Positions 8,561 to 16,784 of a DNA stretch of 64,000 nucleotides are shown in pieces; within the stretch, counting starts at the first letter, position 1; each line of letters opens with the position of its first letter. A program made the position numbers and the translations under genes. The stretch is taken from contig CAJTUV010000005.1 of the NCBI GenBank assembly GCA_910579515.1, positions 62,001-126,000 on the forward strand, written 5' to 3'. Under the pieces are notes generated by a model. That model was given only the letters and a program-made list of their open reading frames with translations, did no database searches and was not told where the DNA came from. This DNA comes from an uncultured Hungatella sp. (GTDB taxonomy: Bacteria > Bacillota > Clostridia > Lachnospirales > Lachnospiraceae).

Positions 8561-9976
8561 TCAGTCAGAGGAAAGAAAACAGATCCACACCTTCGTCCCC
8601 TCTCCCAGACGACTTTCAATCTCTATCCTGGCGTTATGAACCTTGCTGATTCTCTGTACCAAAGCCAGTCCCAGTCCGCTCCCCTTTTGTCTGCGGCTTC
8701 TGGATTTGTCCACCATATAAAAAGCTTTTGTAACATGAGGAAGGTCCTTTGACGGAATCCCAACGCCGTCATCCTGAACACAGACCTTGTGTTTTTCTGG
8801 GATCAAGATGATTTGAATCTTCCCAGTTCCTTCCAACGCTTTTATCGAGTTGGAAACCAGATTACTAAACAGGCTGACCAAAAGCATGGGATCGCCCTGT
8901 ACCGTCATCCCTTTTACTCCTTTTTGTTCAAGCCCTGTCTCTTCCTGAACTCCCACACTATTTTCCAAAACTATTTTGAAATCAATGCCCTTGTCTATCA
9001 ATGTTTCTCTGTTTTCCTCATAAATCCACATCATCACATCCACAAGCTCCACAGGCTCTTTCACAATCTCTTCATTTTCATAAAATCCCAGAAGCTGTAA
9101 AAGTTTTCCAGACATTTCATCTAACCGTCCTGCTGAACGACAGATAGCAGCCAAAGACTGTTCCTTTTGCTGATCGCTTAGCCGGACATGAAGCAGGGAA
9201 TCGGCATATCCTATGATACTGGTCAAAGGGGTTTTCATCTCATGAGCCATAGAACCCAGAAGAAATTCTAAATCCTCAATCTGCTGCTGAAGCTGATCGG
9301 ACATACGATTCAGACTGTCCGAAAGATCTTTCAGTTCATCCTTTGACGTCAAAACCACCTTCTTATCGAAATCTCCATTTTTGATTCGCTCCGCCTGATC
9401 CCTAAGTTCCACCAACGATTCCAGCATATGGCCAATCACAACAGCTGCAACAGTGATAGAACATGCAAACACAAAAAGGAACACGACCAGATACCATTTG
9501 GCCTGTTCCTTTCCTTCCTCCCATGTTGATGTAATGTCCTGGACTGACAAAACCCAGAAATCTTTGAGAAAAGGGAGTTCCTTTTTCAAAATTAGAAGAT
9601 ACGTTTTCCCTAATTGTTGAACCACATACTCCTCCCCAAGAGCCTCTGGAGCCGTTATCTCGTACTTTGTCATATTCTTTATACATTCCTGCCCTTTCAA
9701 AAGAGCGTATCCTTCCTGATAACAGCGCTCAAATTGGTATTTCAGATAGGCGTCCCTGGCCGCTTCGTCCATTTCCTCCAAATCCTCTTTGGTTCCCACC
9801 TGGGAAAAAGCCCGGTTAGCCAGTTCAAGTTTTTCCATCTCAACGTCTGCCAATTTTCTTACGCTGGCATTCATGTATTGATTGATGGCAAACGTTCCGC
9901 AAAATGCACAAGCGCCAAAGAGCACTCCTGCCACCAGACCGATAATCTTTGTTTTGATCCTCAGGGCGTTTTCCAC
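8561..9976 (-). CDS. Membrane sensor histidine kinase (HAMP, HisKA, HATPase_c)
   Basis: Transmits an extracellular signal to the response regulator encoded just upstream. Membrane segments lie at about residues 10-30 and 162-182, with an extracytoplasmic sensor of about 130 residues between them. A HAMP linker follows at about 183-235. The phospho-accepting histidine is H245 in SMAHEMKTPL. The ATP-binding domain shows an N-box (LVSNSIKAL), DDGVGIP and GSGLGLALV. The length of 471 residues is normal. The gene overlaps the end of the regulator gene by 16 bases, so the two are co-translated. The ligand is unknown; the neighbouring lipoprotein may take part in sensing. Confidence 0.93.
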   Translation of the reverse strand: MENALRIKTKIIGLVAGVLFGACAFCGTFAINQYMNASVRKLADVEMEKLELANRAFSQVGTKEDLEEMDEAARDAYLKYQFERCYQEGYALLKGQECIKNMTKYEITAPEALGEEYVVQQLGKTYLLILKKELPFLKDFWVLSVQDITSTWEEGKEQAKWYLVVFLFVFACSITVAAVVIGHMLESLVELRDQAERIKNGDFDKKVVLTSKDELKDLSDSLNRMSDQLQQQIEDLEFLLGSMAHEMKTPLTSIIGYADSLLHVRLSDQQKEQSLAAICRSAGRLDEMSGKLLQLLGFYENEEIVKEPVELVDVMMWIYEENRETLIDKGIDFKIVLENSVGVQEETGLEQKGVKGMTVQGDPMLLVSLFSNLVSNSIKALEGTGKIQIILIPEKHKVCVQDDGVGIPSKDLPHVTKAFYMVDKSRSRRQKGSGLGLALVQRISKVHNARIEIESRLGEGTKVWICFLSSD

Positions 9977-10653
9977 TCCTCTCTTATGGTCTCGTCATCT
10001 TCAAACAGATATCCGCCCCTGGGCACTGTGATAATCGCCTCACAGGCTTTCAATTTTTTCCTCAGCTTTGCCACATGGACGTCTACAGTCCTGGATTCCC
10101 CTAAAAATTCTTCTCCCCACACCAGATCAAGGAGTTTGTCTCTTGGAAGCATTACATTGCGATTCTGCAAAAATACTGTGAGAAGCCGAAATTCCATTGG
10201 CTTTAAATAGATCTCGTTTTCTCCTTCCCATACTTTGTGGCTTTTCAAATCAACCTTAAGTTTTTGAAATTTCAGTACGCTTTTTTCTTTTCCTGTCCTG
10301 GAAAGAACTTTCTCAATTCGAACCAAAAGCTCTAATATCTCAAAGGGTTTCACCATATAATCCTCCGCACCCATTTTTAATCCCTGTACTTTGCTGACAA
10401 CATCTGCTTTGGCTGTCAAACAGATCACAGGAATCTGGCGTCTGGTTAGAGGCTCTATCAGAGAAAATCCATCTTTTTGAGGCAGCATTAAATCAAGAAG
10501 GGCTAAATCGCAATCCGCCCTTCTCTCTATAAATTCCTCCGCCTGGCTTCCGTTATAAAGAGGCGTCGCCTCATATCCGGCCGCCTCTAGGTTCATACAG
10601 ATCAAATTTGATATATCCATATCATCTTCGATCACCAAAATCCGATTTTTCAT
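9961..10653 (-). CDS. OmpR/PhoB-family response regulator
   Basis: Receiver domain at the N-terminus with the acidic pair ED-D at residues 9-12, phospho-acceptor D54 (ALLDLMLPQ), conserved Thr in CLTAKAD and Lys in YMVKPFE. The C-terminal winged helix carries the typical LVWGEEFLGESRTVDVHVAK stretch. At 230 residues it is full length. It is the first gene of the regulator-kinase pair, with a good promoter 81 bases upstream. A similar sequence word in front of the lipoprotein gene suggests autoregulation and control of that gene. Confidence 0.95.
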   Translation of the reverse strand: MKNRILVIEDDMDISNLICMNLEAAGYEATPLYNGSQAEEFIERRADCDLALLDLMLPQKDGFSLIEPLTRRQIPVICLTAKADVVSKVQGLKMGAEDYMVKPFEILELLVRIEKVLSRTGKEKSVLKFQKLKVDLKSHKVWEGENEIYLKPMEFRLLTVFLQNRNVMLPRDKLLDLVWGEEFLGESRTVDVHVAKLRKKLKACEAIITVPRGGYLFEDDETIREEWKTP

Positions 10654-10733
10654 CTGGAAACCCTTTCTGCCAGCTATTCTTCATGCCTGAAACGGCGCTT
10701 TTCGCTGCTTCTTGGGATATTATACTACAATAG

Positions 10734-10762
10734 ATTATAAGAAGTCTTTACCGATTTGTAAA
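10734..10762 (-). promoter_or_regulatory. Predicted sigma-A promoter of the two-component operon
   Basis: On the minus strand TTTACA (-35, 10757-10762) and TATAAT (-10, 10734-10739) are separated by exactly 17 bases, a near-consensus vegetative promoter. The -35 region overlaps the sequence word shared with the lipoprotein upstream region, which would let the regulator act on its own promoter. Confidence 0.6.
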
Positions 10763-10782
10763 ATTAGATTAATAAATAACAC

Positions 10783-11124
10783 CTACGAAAAGTCCTCTCT
10801 CATTGGCGTAAAGAAATCTACCAAAACTCCCTCTTCCAAACATACACATCCATGAGGAATATCATTCTGTTTACAAAGCGTGTCTCCTGCTCCAACTTCT
10901 TTCGTCTCCTCCCCGATAGTAAAACGAAAACGTCCGCTGGCCACATACGTAATCTGGGTATGAGGATGATGATGCATCGCTCCCACAGCCCCCTTTTTAA
11001 ACGTATTTTCTACACACATCAGCTCGTCACAGAATGCCAAAACTCTGCGCTCCACTCCGTCTCCCGCCTTTTGGACTGTCACATCCTTCTTAAAACACCA
11101 ATTCTCTCCTTTTCTCTCAACCAT
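10783..11124 (-). CDS. KdgF-like cupin, probable unsaturated uronate linearisation protein
   Basis: A single-domain cupin of 113 residues. The metal-binding set is clear: HHHPH with Gln at residues 51-57 and the second-motif His in DIPHGC near 92, matching the HxH-Q-H pattern of KdgF. Known KdgF proteins speed up ring opening of 4,5-unsaturated uronates released by pectate and alginate lyases. The neighbours (a lyase-like protein, a sugar importer and an alginate-lyase-family gene) support that role. It is the last gene of the operon, 25 bases after the 615-residue protein. A generic cupin role in sugar metabolism remains possible, since many small cupins share the fold. Confidence 0.75.
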   Translation of the reverse strand: MVERKGENWCFKKDVTVQKAGDGVERRVLAFCDELMCVENTFKKGAVGAMHHHPHTQITYVASGRFRFTIGEETKEVGAGDTLCKQNDIPHGCVCLEEGVLVDFFTPMREDFS

Positions 11125-11149
11125 AACGCTCTCTCCAATCTTTTCATGC

Positions 11150-12997
11150 TTATGAACTATATTCTATAGTCCAGCTCAATTTCAGGCTGTTTGTCTGTTC
11201 CAGCCCTTCTCTTTCCCAGACAACCTCTGTATTCAGCCTGCCATGAGGCGTGTCAAAGCTGCCGTCTTTTGTCGCCTCATGTACCACGCACCCTTCATAC
11301 CCGTCTGCGCACATACCAGAAATCACGCCCTGGCCAAATTTCACAAAGGCGCCCTCTGTTTTCGGCTGCTTTGAGTAGGTCAAAAACACAAGCCGCACCT
11401 TTTTCACCTTCTGGTCTCCAGTAATGGTAAAGACGTCTTCTCTGGTAATCCGATTCTTTGCAAATTTATAGGTCGCCACATCTGAAATCCCTTCCACACG
11501 TTTGGGCTGCTGCGATTCTTTGCTTCCTCCTGCAACAGAGTGATCTACAAGGTTTTTGTCCATCCTGGTATTACCGCTGATAAAAACCCCTTCCCCCATC
11601 AAACAGGCGTCCATCTCACAGACAATCTCCATGCCGCTCTCTTCGATTTTAGGCGTAATCTTTTTGCAGAAAGCCACTGGCATCACCACGTCGCCATTCT
11701 CCATAAAAATCTGAGGAACTAATTGACCATGATTACACTCAGGAACTCCTTCCAACACCAGATTCTGGAAAGGAACTGGCATATAAGGGTCCTTGTCATA
11801 ATACTTCTGTCCTCCGTTAATCAGCGGCAGAGACCACACATGGCAGCCGTCTCTGACAATGGCCATCCCTCTCTCCAGCTCTCCCTCTGAAAAAGGTACG
11901 TACGTATACGCATCCAGCTTTTTTAGTCTCTGGGCATAATCCTCACACTGCTCATGGTCACCATACCCTGCGTTTTCCCAATGTTCAAAGGAATTGACCA
12001 TTTGCATACAGAGACTCAAATTCTCCCCAAGGATACGGTTCTTGTTGCGGTAATTGTCCGTCCGCCTTCCCTTCTCCCACATATTGATGGACTCCATGTC
12101 CTTATCATACCAGAAATGAATCAAATGTTCCAATAGTTTCATGCTGTAGCCATAAGCGATTTCCTTCTCCTCCTCAGTCAGAATACCGTCAACCACAGCC
12201 GCAGCAGACAAAACCTCCAGAGCCGCAGTAGCGCCGTAAGCGCCGATGCTTCGTCCATAGGAAAATCCCAATCCCTTTGTGTCAGCCAGTTTCAGGAAAA
12301 TGTGCGCTGATTTGGAAAGCATGTTTCGAATCTTCTCTGGCACCTCCCAGCCTGTAGCCAAAAGCTGCGAAGCCAGCTCGCTGGGAACAAGAATACTGTA
12401 ACGGTCGAATCTCCCTTCTCCAGGGGTTTCATCCATAAAGCAAAGATCCCCTGAGTATGCATCAATATGTTCCAAAAGGCGGTCTAAAAGATGACGGCTG
12501 TGTCCCTCGTCTTCCCATCCCATCAATTCCCGATGCCTTGCGATTCCAAAGGCCACCCCATAGTAATTCGTAGGCTTGCCAATGAGGGCATAGTGGCGGT
12601 CAATATCCACAAAAGTACGCCAGTCCATAGATTTTTTCAGCTTCTTTAAAGTTTCCTGATCCACCGTCTTTTCCAAAATTCCTGCCTTTTGCAGCCTGTA
12701 AAGACCGCTGATTCCATTTAAAATCCCCCAGGTCTCCATAGGCATATCAGAGACCATACGGATCATGTCTCCAAGCTGTTTGAAACTTTCCTCTGTCTTT
12801 AAAAGTTTCAGCGCTGTATAACACGCCTGATTGATCACCTTTCCGCCTACAAACTGCGCCTTCTCATTATAGACAGGCACCTGGTCCATACAAAGGTTCT
12901 CTCCGCCCTCTGATACACGTTTGAACAGACTTATCATAATGGGGCACAGATCCTGCTGGATAAGCTGTTTCATACATTTCCTTTCTGAATGGTCCAT
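11150..12997 (-). CDS. Probable cytoplasmic polysaccharide lyase or hydrolase of unassigned family
   Basis: 615 residues, no signal peptide. The first about 340 residues are mostly helical with repeated amphipathic stretches, as in an (alpha/alpha) toroid, and include YYGVAFGIARHR, a GFSYGRSIGAYG loop and WEKGRRTDNYRNKNRI. The rest (about 370-615) looks rich in beta strands. This two-part build is that of alginate-lyase/heparinase-type enzymes, but I do not recognise the family. Its position between the KdgF-like cupin and the importer permeases suggests that it acts on imported oligosaccharides, with its Tyr, His and Arg residues as catalytic candidates. A second ATG eight codons downstream also has a ribosome-binding site (AAAGGA). 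Role inferred from fold impression and context. Confidence 0.6.
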   Translation of the reverse strand: MDHSERKCMKQLIQQDLCPIMISLFKRVSEGGENLCMDQVPVYNEKAQFVGGKVINQACYTALKLLKTEESFKQLGDMIRMVSDMPMETWGILNGISGLYRLQKAGILEKTVDQETLKKLKKSMDWRTFVDIDRHYALIGKPTNYYGVAFGIARHRELMGWEDEGHSRHLLDRLLEHIDAYSGDLCFMDETPGEGRFDRYSILVPSELASQLLATGWEVPEKIRNMLSKSAHIFLKLADTKGLGFSYGRSIGAYGATAALEVLSAAAVVDGILTEEEKEIAYGYSMKLLEHLIHFWYDKDMESINMWEKGRRTDNYRNKNRILGENLSLCMQMVNSFEHWENAGYGDHEQCEDYAQRLKKLDAYTYVPFSEGELERGMAIVRDGCHVWSLPLINGGQKYYDKDPYMPVPFQNLVLEGVPECNHGQLVPQIFMENGDVVMPVAFCKKITPKIEESGMEIVCEMDACLMGEGVFISGNTRMDKNLVDHSVAGGSKESQQPKRVEGISDVATYKFAKNRITREDVFTITGDQKVKKVRLVFLTYSKQPKTEGAFVKFGQGVISGMCADGYEGCVVHEATKDGSFDTPHGRLNTEVVWEREGLEQTNSLKLSWTIEYSS

Positions 12998-13018
12998 GAT
13001 TCTTTTTCTCCCTTTCCC

Positions 13019-13900
13019 CTATTCTTTCACCGCGCCAACCATGGTTCCCTTGGTAAAATATTTCTGCAGGAACGGATACACACATAAAATCGGAATCGTC
13101 GCCACCATAATGGTTGCATATTTGATGGTCATTCCAATAGCCTCTGTGTCCATGGCGCTGGTGCCTGCTGTCATAGAACTGGTATCATTGGACAACAAGA
13201 TCTCTCGTAAAATAATCTGCAGAGGATACATTTCACGATTGCGCAAAATTGCAGAAGCCCAGAACCAGGAGTTCCAGATGCTGACGCCATAGTACAGAAC
13301 CATAACGGCCAGCATTGCTTTTGACAGCGGAATCACAATGGTAGATAAAATCCGAAAGTGTCCTGCTCCGTCAATCTGGGCCGCCTCAATCAAACTCTCT
13401 GGGATACTCTCAAAAGCAGTTCGCAGAATAATCAGATTGGAGGTATTGATCATAAACGGAATAATCAGTCCCCAAAGCGTATTGGTCAAATGAAGTTCTC
13501 TCAAATTAATATAAAACGGAATCATACCGCCGGAAAAGAACATGGTGAAAACAATAAACAGCATCACAGGCTTTTTAAACAGCACCCGTTTTCTCGATAA
13601 AAAATAGGCCCCAAGAGAAGTCATGATCAGATCCAAAATAACGCCCACAACTAAAATAAACAAGGTATTCAGATACCCTCTGCTGATCATCGGATTCTGA
13701 AATACTTTTTTATATGCGTCAATGCTGAAACCAGCCGGCTTAAACAAAAGTCCGGTGTGCTGAGTAAGCAAATTGCTATTACTGAAAGAAGCCATGGCCA
13801 CATACCATACTGGGTAAAAGCAGATGGCGATAATCAATGTCAAAAATACATAGTTAAAAACCTGAAAGGTTTGTTCTCCTTTTGATCTCTTTATTTTCAT
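13019..13900 (-). CDS. Carbohydrate ABC transporter permease, LplC/YtcP-like
   Basis: Inner-membrane permease of a family 1 carbohydrate importer, with six predicted membrane segments. The EAA loop that contacts the ATPase is ESLIEAAQIDGAGHFRILST near residues 165-185. It is 293 residues long and starts 12 bases after the partner permease ends, in one operon with the binding protein. No ATP-binding subunit is encoded nearby, which is usual for this type, since a shared MsmK-like ATPase from elsewhere serves many importers. Confidence 0.92.
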   Translation of the reverse strand: MKIKRSKGEQTFQVFNYVFLTLIIAICFYPVWYVAMASFSNSNLLTQHTGLLFKPAGFSIDAYKKVFQNPMISRGYLNTLFILVVGVILDLIMTSLGAYFLSRKRVLFKKPVMLFIVFTMFFSGGMIPFYINLRELHLTNTLWGLIIPFMINTSNLIILRTAFESIPESLIEAAQIDGAGHFRILSTIVIPLSKAMLAVMVLYYGVSIWNSWFWASAILRNREMYPLQIILREILLSNDTSSMTAGTSAMDTEAIGMTIKYATIMVATIPILCVYPFLQKYFTKGTMVGAVKE

Positions 13901-13912
13901 ATTCTCACCCCT

Positions 13913-14848
13913 TTACCACAGACTGGTCTCGCTGAACTTCTTCGATATCTTATTTGTAAGGATCAACAGACAGAAATTGATCACAGAGTTAAACAGTCCC
14001 ACTGCCGTGGAATAGCTCCAATCCTGCTCCAAAAGGCCTACACGATATATATAAGAAGAAATAATGTCTGCTGTGTCATATGTAGACGGATTATACAACA
14101 GAATGGTTTTCTCATAACCCATGCTCATCAGCTGGCCCACTCTCATGATCAGCATGATAATAATCGTAGGCGCAATCCCCGGAAGCGTCACATTGAGAAG
14201 CTGTTTCCACTTCCCTGCCCCGTCGATGGAGGCCGCCTCATAAAGCTGCTGGTCAACGCCGGCCAAAGCAGACAGATAGATAATAGATCCCCATCCTACC
14301 TGCTGCCAGATACCAGAGGCAACATACATGGTACGGTACAAATTCGGATTCTGCAAAAGCGGAGAACGCTGGCCTCCGAAAAACTCTATGATATCGTTGA
14401 AAAGTCCTGACGTCATACTGAAATCTGTCAGCATACCAGTCACAACGATCAGAGAAATAAAATGAGGCAGATAGGTGATGGTCTGAGTCAGATTTTTAAA
14501 ACGTTTATTGCGGACCTCATTCAAAAGCAACGCCAGAATAATCGGCGCCGGAAACCCGAAAATCAGGCTGTACACGCTCAAAAGTATGGTGTTTTTAATC
14601 AGACGTCCAAAATACACACTCTTAAAAAAACGGATAAAATTATCTAACCCAATCCACGGACTGTCCTTCACTCCCAGTGCAGGCGTATAGTCCTTAAAAG
14701 CAATAATCGCTCCATACATCGGTTTATAGTGGAACAAGATATAGAAAAGCAGAACCGGTATCACCAGAATATACAGAGAACGATTTCTGATCCAATCCCT
14801 TTTTAGCTGATAACTTAACGTCGGCTTTTGAAGTTTTTTTTCATTCAT
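13913..14848 (-). CDS. Carbohydrate ABC transporter permease, LplB/YteP-like
   Basis: Partner permease, 311 residues, six membrane segments. The N-terminus with LSYQLKRDWIRNRSLYILVI and the EAA loop LYEAASIDGAGKWKQLLNVT are typical of the LplB group, which in characterised cases imports oligosaccharides such as rhamnogalacturonan or glycan fragments. It lies after the binding-protein gene, from which it is separated by a strong hairpin (14911-14951). It should form a heterodimer with the LplC-like permease. Confidence 0.93.
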   Translation of the reverse strand: MNEKKLQKPTLSYQLKRDWIRNRSLYILVIPVLLFYILFHYKPMYGAIIAFKDYTPALGVKDSPWIGLDNFIRFFKSVYFGRLIKNTILLSVYSLIFGFPAPIILALLLNEVRNKRFKNLTQTITYLPHFISLIVVTGMLTDFSMTSGLFNDIIEFFGGQRSPLLQNPNLYRTMYVASGIWQQVGWGSIIYLSALAGVDQQLYEAASIDGAGKWKQLLNVTLPGIAPTIIIMLIMRVGQLMSMGYEKTILLYNPSTYDTADIISSYIYRVGLLEQDWSYSTAVGLFNSVINFCLLILTNKISKKFSETSLW

Positions 14849-14910
14849 TCCATTCTTTCCTTCCTGTTTTTAGGTACTCTTTCCCTATTTGGACTCCTCC
14901 TAATTTTAGG

Positions 14911-14951
14911 ATATCCGTTACGGTCAGAAAATCTTAAGCCGTAACGGATAT
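14911..14951 (-). terminator. Intercistronic hairpin between binding-protein and permease genes
   Basis: A perfect 13-base inverted repeat (ATATCCGTTACGG and its complement) with a 15-base loop lies between the solute-binding gene and the first permease gene. It lacks a T-tract. Such hairpins act as mRNA stabilisers or partial terminators that keep the binding protein more abundant than the permeases; this role is inferred. Confidence 0.65.
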
Positions 14952-14970
14952 TCTATAAAATCAGGACTTT

Positions 14971-16629
14971 CTATCTGGAATTATACCGTTCCAAAGCGGC
15001 ATTCTGAATTTCCAGCGCTCTTTCCAATCCCATATTTTCAATATTTTTTACATAAGTATCAAAATTGTCTACGCTCTCTGTACCAAAGATGAACTTCAAA
15101 ATCATTTCATCACGATAGGTATTGATCTCGTTCATGATGGTAGAGAACTCTTTGCTTTCATCAGAGGTCGGGGTAATCGGAGGCATGGTATGCGCAGCGC
15201 CGTTGCATTGTCCCCAGACGCCTGGCGTCAGTCTCTGCTCTTCCATGGTGTAGTACTGCTCCAGATAGCGGATATCTTGTACAAACGGTCCGTTGTAGTT
15301 GCCGCGGATGTATGCAGACATTGCCTGGGAAACAGGAAGACCGTCAGGATTATTTAAAATCTGCTCTGTGTAAGTAGGATAATTGTCAACCATGGTATAG
15401 GACTCGCCTTCAATACCGAAGTTAAAATACATATGTCCCTCTTCGCCGTAAGCCCAATCCATCAATCTTGCCGCACGCTCAATATCTTTGCAGGAAGTCG
15501 TAATCGCCACGCTTGCTCTTCCAGAAAATGGGTTCTCGATATATCCCATCTCGGCCTGTCCGCCTTTTTCCAGGGTAGGTACCGGAGCCGGAACCAGCTT
15601 AAATTCCGGTGTGGTAGAACGGGCGGCTGTGGTCCAGGTTCCCATACGGCTTCCAGCCTGGCCCATAGAAGCGCCTGCCTGGCCGTTGGTAATCTTTGCA
15701 CTGATCTGGTCGCTTTTTAAGGTAGCCAGGTCTGGATCAATCAGTCCCTCGCTGTACCACTGGTTCATGGTGGTCAGATACTCTTTAAATCCCGGCTCAG
15801 TAGCGCCGAAATGCACCTTGTTGTCACTTCCTAAATAGAAGGAACGGTTCACGCCGTATGCGGCAACAAAGGGATCTGCACCTAAATACTGTCCGTTTGT
15901 GTACTCAAAGCTGTATGGAGCCGTACATCCCTTCTCGTTCTTAAAAGCAGTCAGAACTTCATGCCATTCATCCATCGTGGTAGGAACCTCCATATTCAGC
16001 TCCTCCAGCCAATCCTGACGGACCATAAGACCAATGGTATTCATCAGATTCTCGTCGCCGCGGATAAACGGAAATACATAATAGTGACCCTCATCTGTTT
16101 TGATCATTCGGTCAATCTCTGGATTCTCGGCCAAATATTGGGTGATATTTGGACAATACTGGGCAAACACATCATTTAGCGGTATGATTACGCCATCTTT
16201 GATGGCCTTTTCCGGTCCGCCAGGATAATCAACCGTCCAGTTGTACTCCATCAAATCTGGAAGATTTCCATCTGCCAGAATCAAACTGAACTGCTCCTTC
16301 ATCTGGCCTGTAGGCGGATGTAAAAATTCAATCTCTGCTCCAGTATTCTTCTGCCAGCCCTGGCCAAAGGGTGTATCGCCTAAATTAGAGAAGTTTGCAG
16401 ACACCGTAGTGGTAAGTTCACACCAATACTGCAATTTTTCTCCTGCTGCCATCGGATAGGAAAATTCCGCCGGCGCTGCTGGCGCTGTTTCTCCAGCCGC
16501 AGCAGTGGTCTCAGATGTAGCTGCTTTTGTTGTCTCTGTTGTAGTACTGCCGCCTGGACCTGAACATCCGGCTGCGGAAACAGCCGCCATGGCGATTGCC
16601 ATCATCCATGCTAAATTTCTTTTTTTCAT
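14971..16629 (-). CDS. Extracellular solute-binding lipoprotein of carbohydrate ABC importer (LplA-like)
   Basis: Signal peptide with lipobox SAAGC (Cys22), then a Thr/Glu/Ala-rich linker up to about residue 50 and a large two-lobed binding domain. 552 residues is typical of the LplA group, which binds larger oligosaccharides than the MalE group. Motifs such as LPDLMEYNW and the WLEELNMEVPTTMDEWHEVL stretch are characteristic of this family. The ribosome-binding site GAAGGGAG is strong. Context with lyases suggests an acidic oligosaccharide as ligand; that is inference. Confidence 0.93.
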   Translation of the reverse strand: MKKRNLAWMMAIAMAAVSAAGCSGPGGSTTTETTKAATSETTAAAGETAPAAPAEFSYPMAAGEKLQYWCELTTTVSANFSNLGDTPFGQGWQKNTGAEIEFLHPPTGQMKEQFSLILADGNLPDLMEYNWTVDYPGGPEKAIKDGVIIPLNDVFAQYCPNITQYLAENPEIDRMIKTDEGHYYVFPFIRGDENLMNTIGLMVRQDWLEELNMEVPTTMDEWHEVLTAFKNEKGCTAPYSFEYTNGQYLGADPFVAAYGVNRSFYLGSDNKVHFGATEPGFKEYLTTMNQWYSEGLIDPDLATLKSDQISAKITNGQAGASMGQAGSRMGTWTTAARSTTPEFKLVPAPVPTLEKGGQAEMGYIENPFSGRASVAITTSCKDIERAARLMDWAYGEEGHMYFNFGIEGESYTMVDNYPTYTEQILNNPDGLPVSQAMSAYIRGNYNGPFVQDIRYLEQYYTMEEQRLTPGVWGQCNGAAHTMPPITPTSDESKEFSTIMNEINTYRDEMILKFIFGTESVDNFDTYVKNIENMGLERALEIQNAALERYNSR

Positions 16630-16704
16630 GTTAATTCTCCCTTCACGAATGTTTGTTGTTTTGTTGTGCCCACATCATATCATCCATTTTGCACAAAAGA
16701 TATA

Positions 16705-16750
16705 GAAAAAACGCAAACTTTATAGGCAAAAAAGCGCTTAAAAAGTTTGC
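16705..16750 (-). terminator. Rho-independent terminator of the AraC-type regulator gene
   Basis: Read on the minus strand, GCAAACTTT and AAAGTTTGC form a nine-base perfect stem followed by G and six T. It lies 35 bases after the regulator stop and before the binding-protein start, so the regulator and transporter are separate transcripts. Confidence 0.75.
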
Positions 16751-16784
16751 ATTTTTTATAGTCAATAATAATTTTTTTACATTT

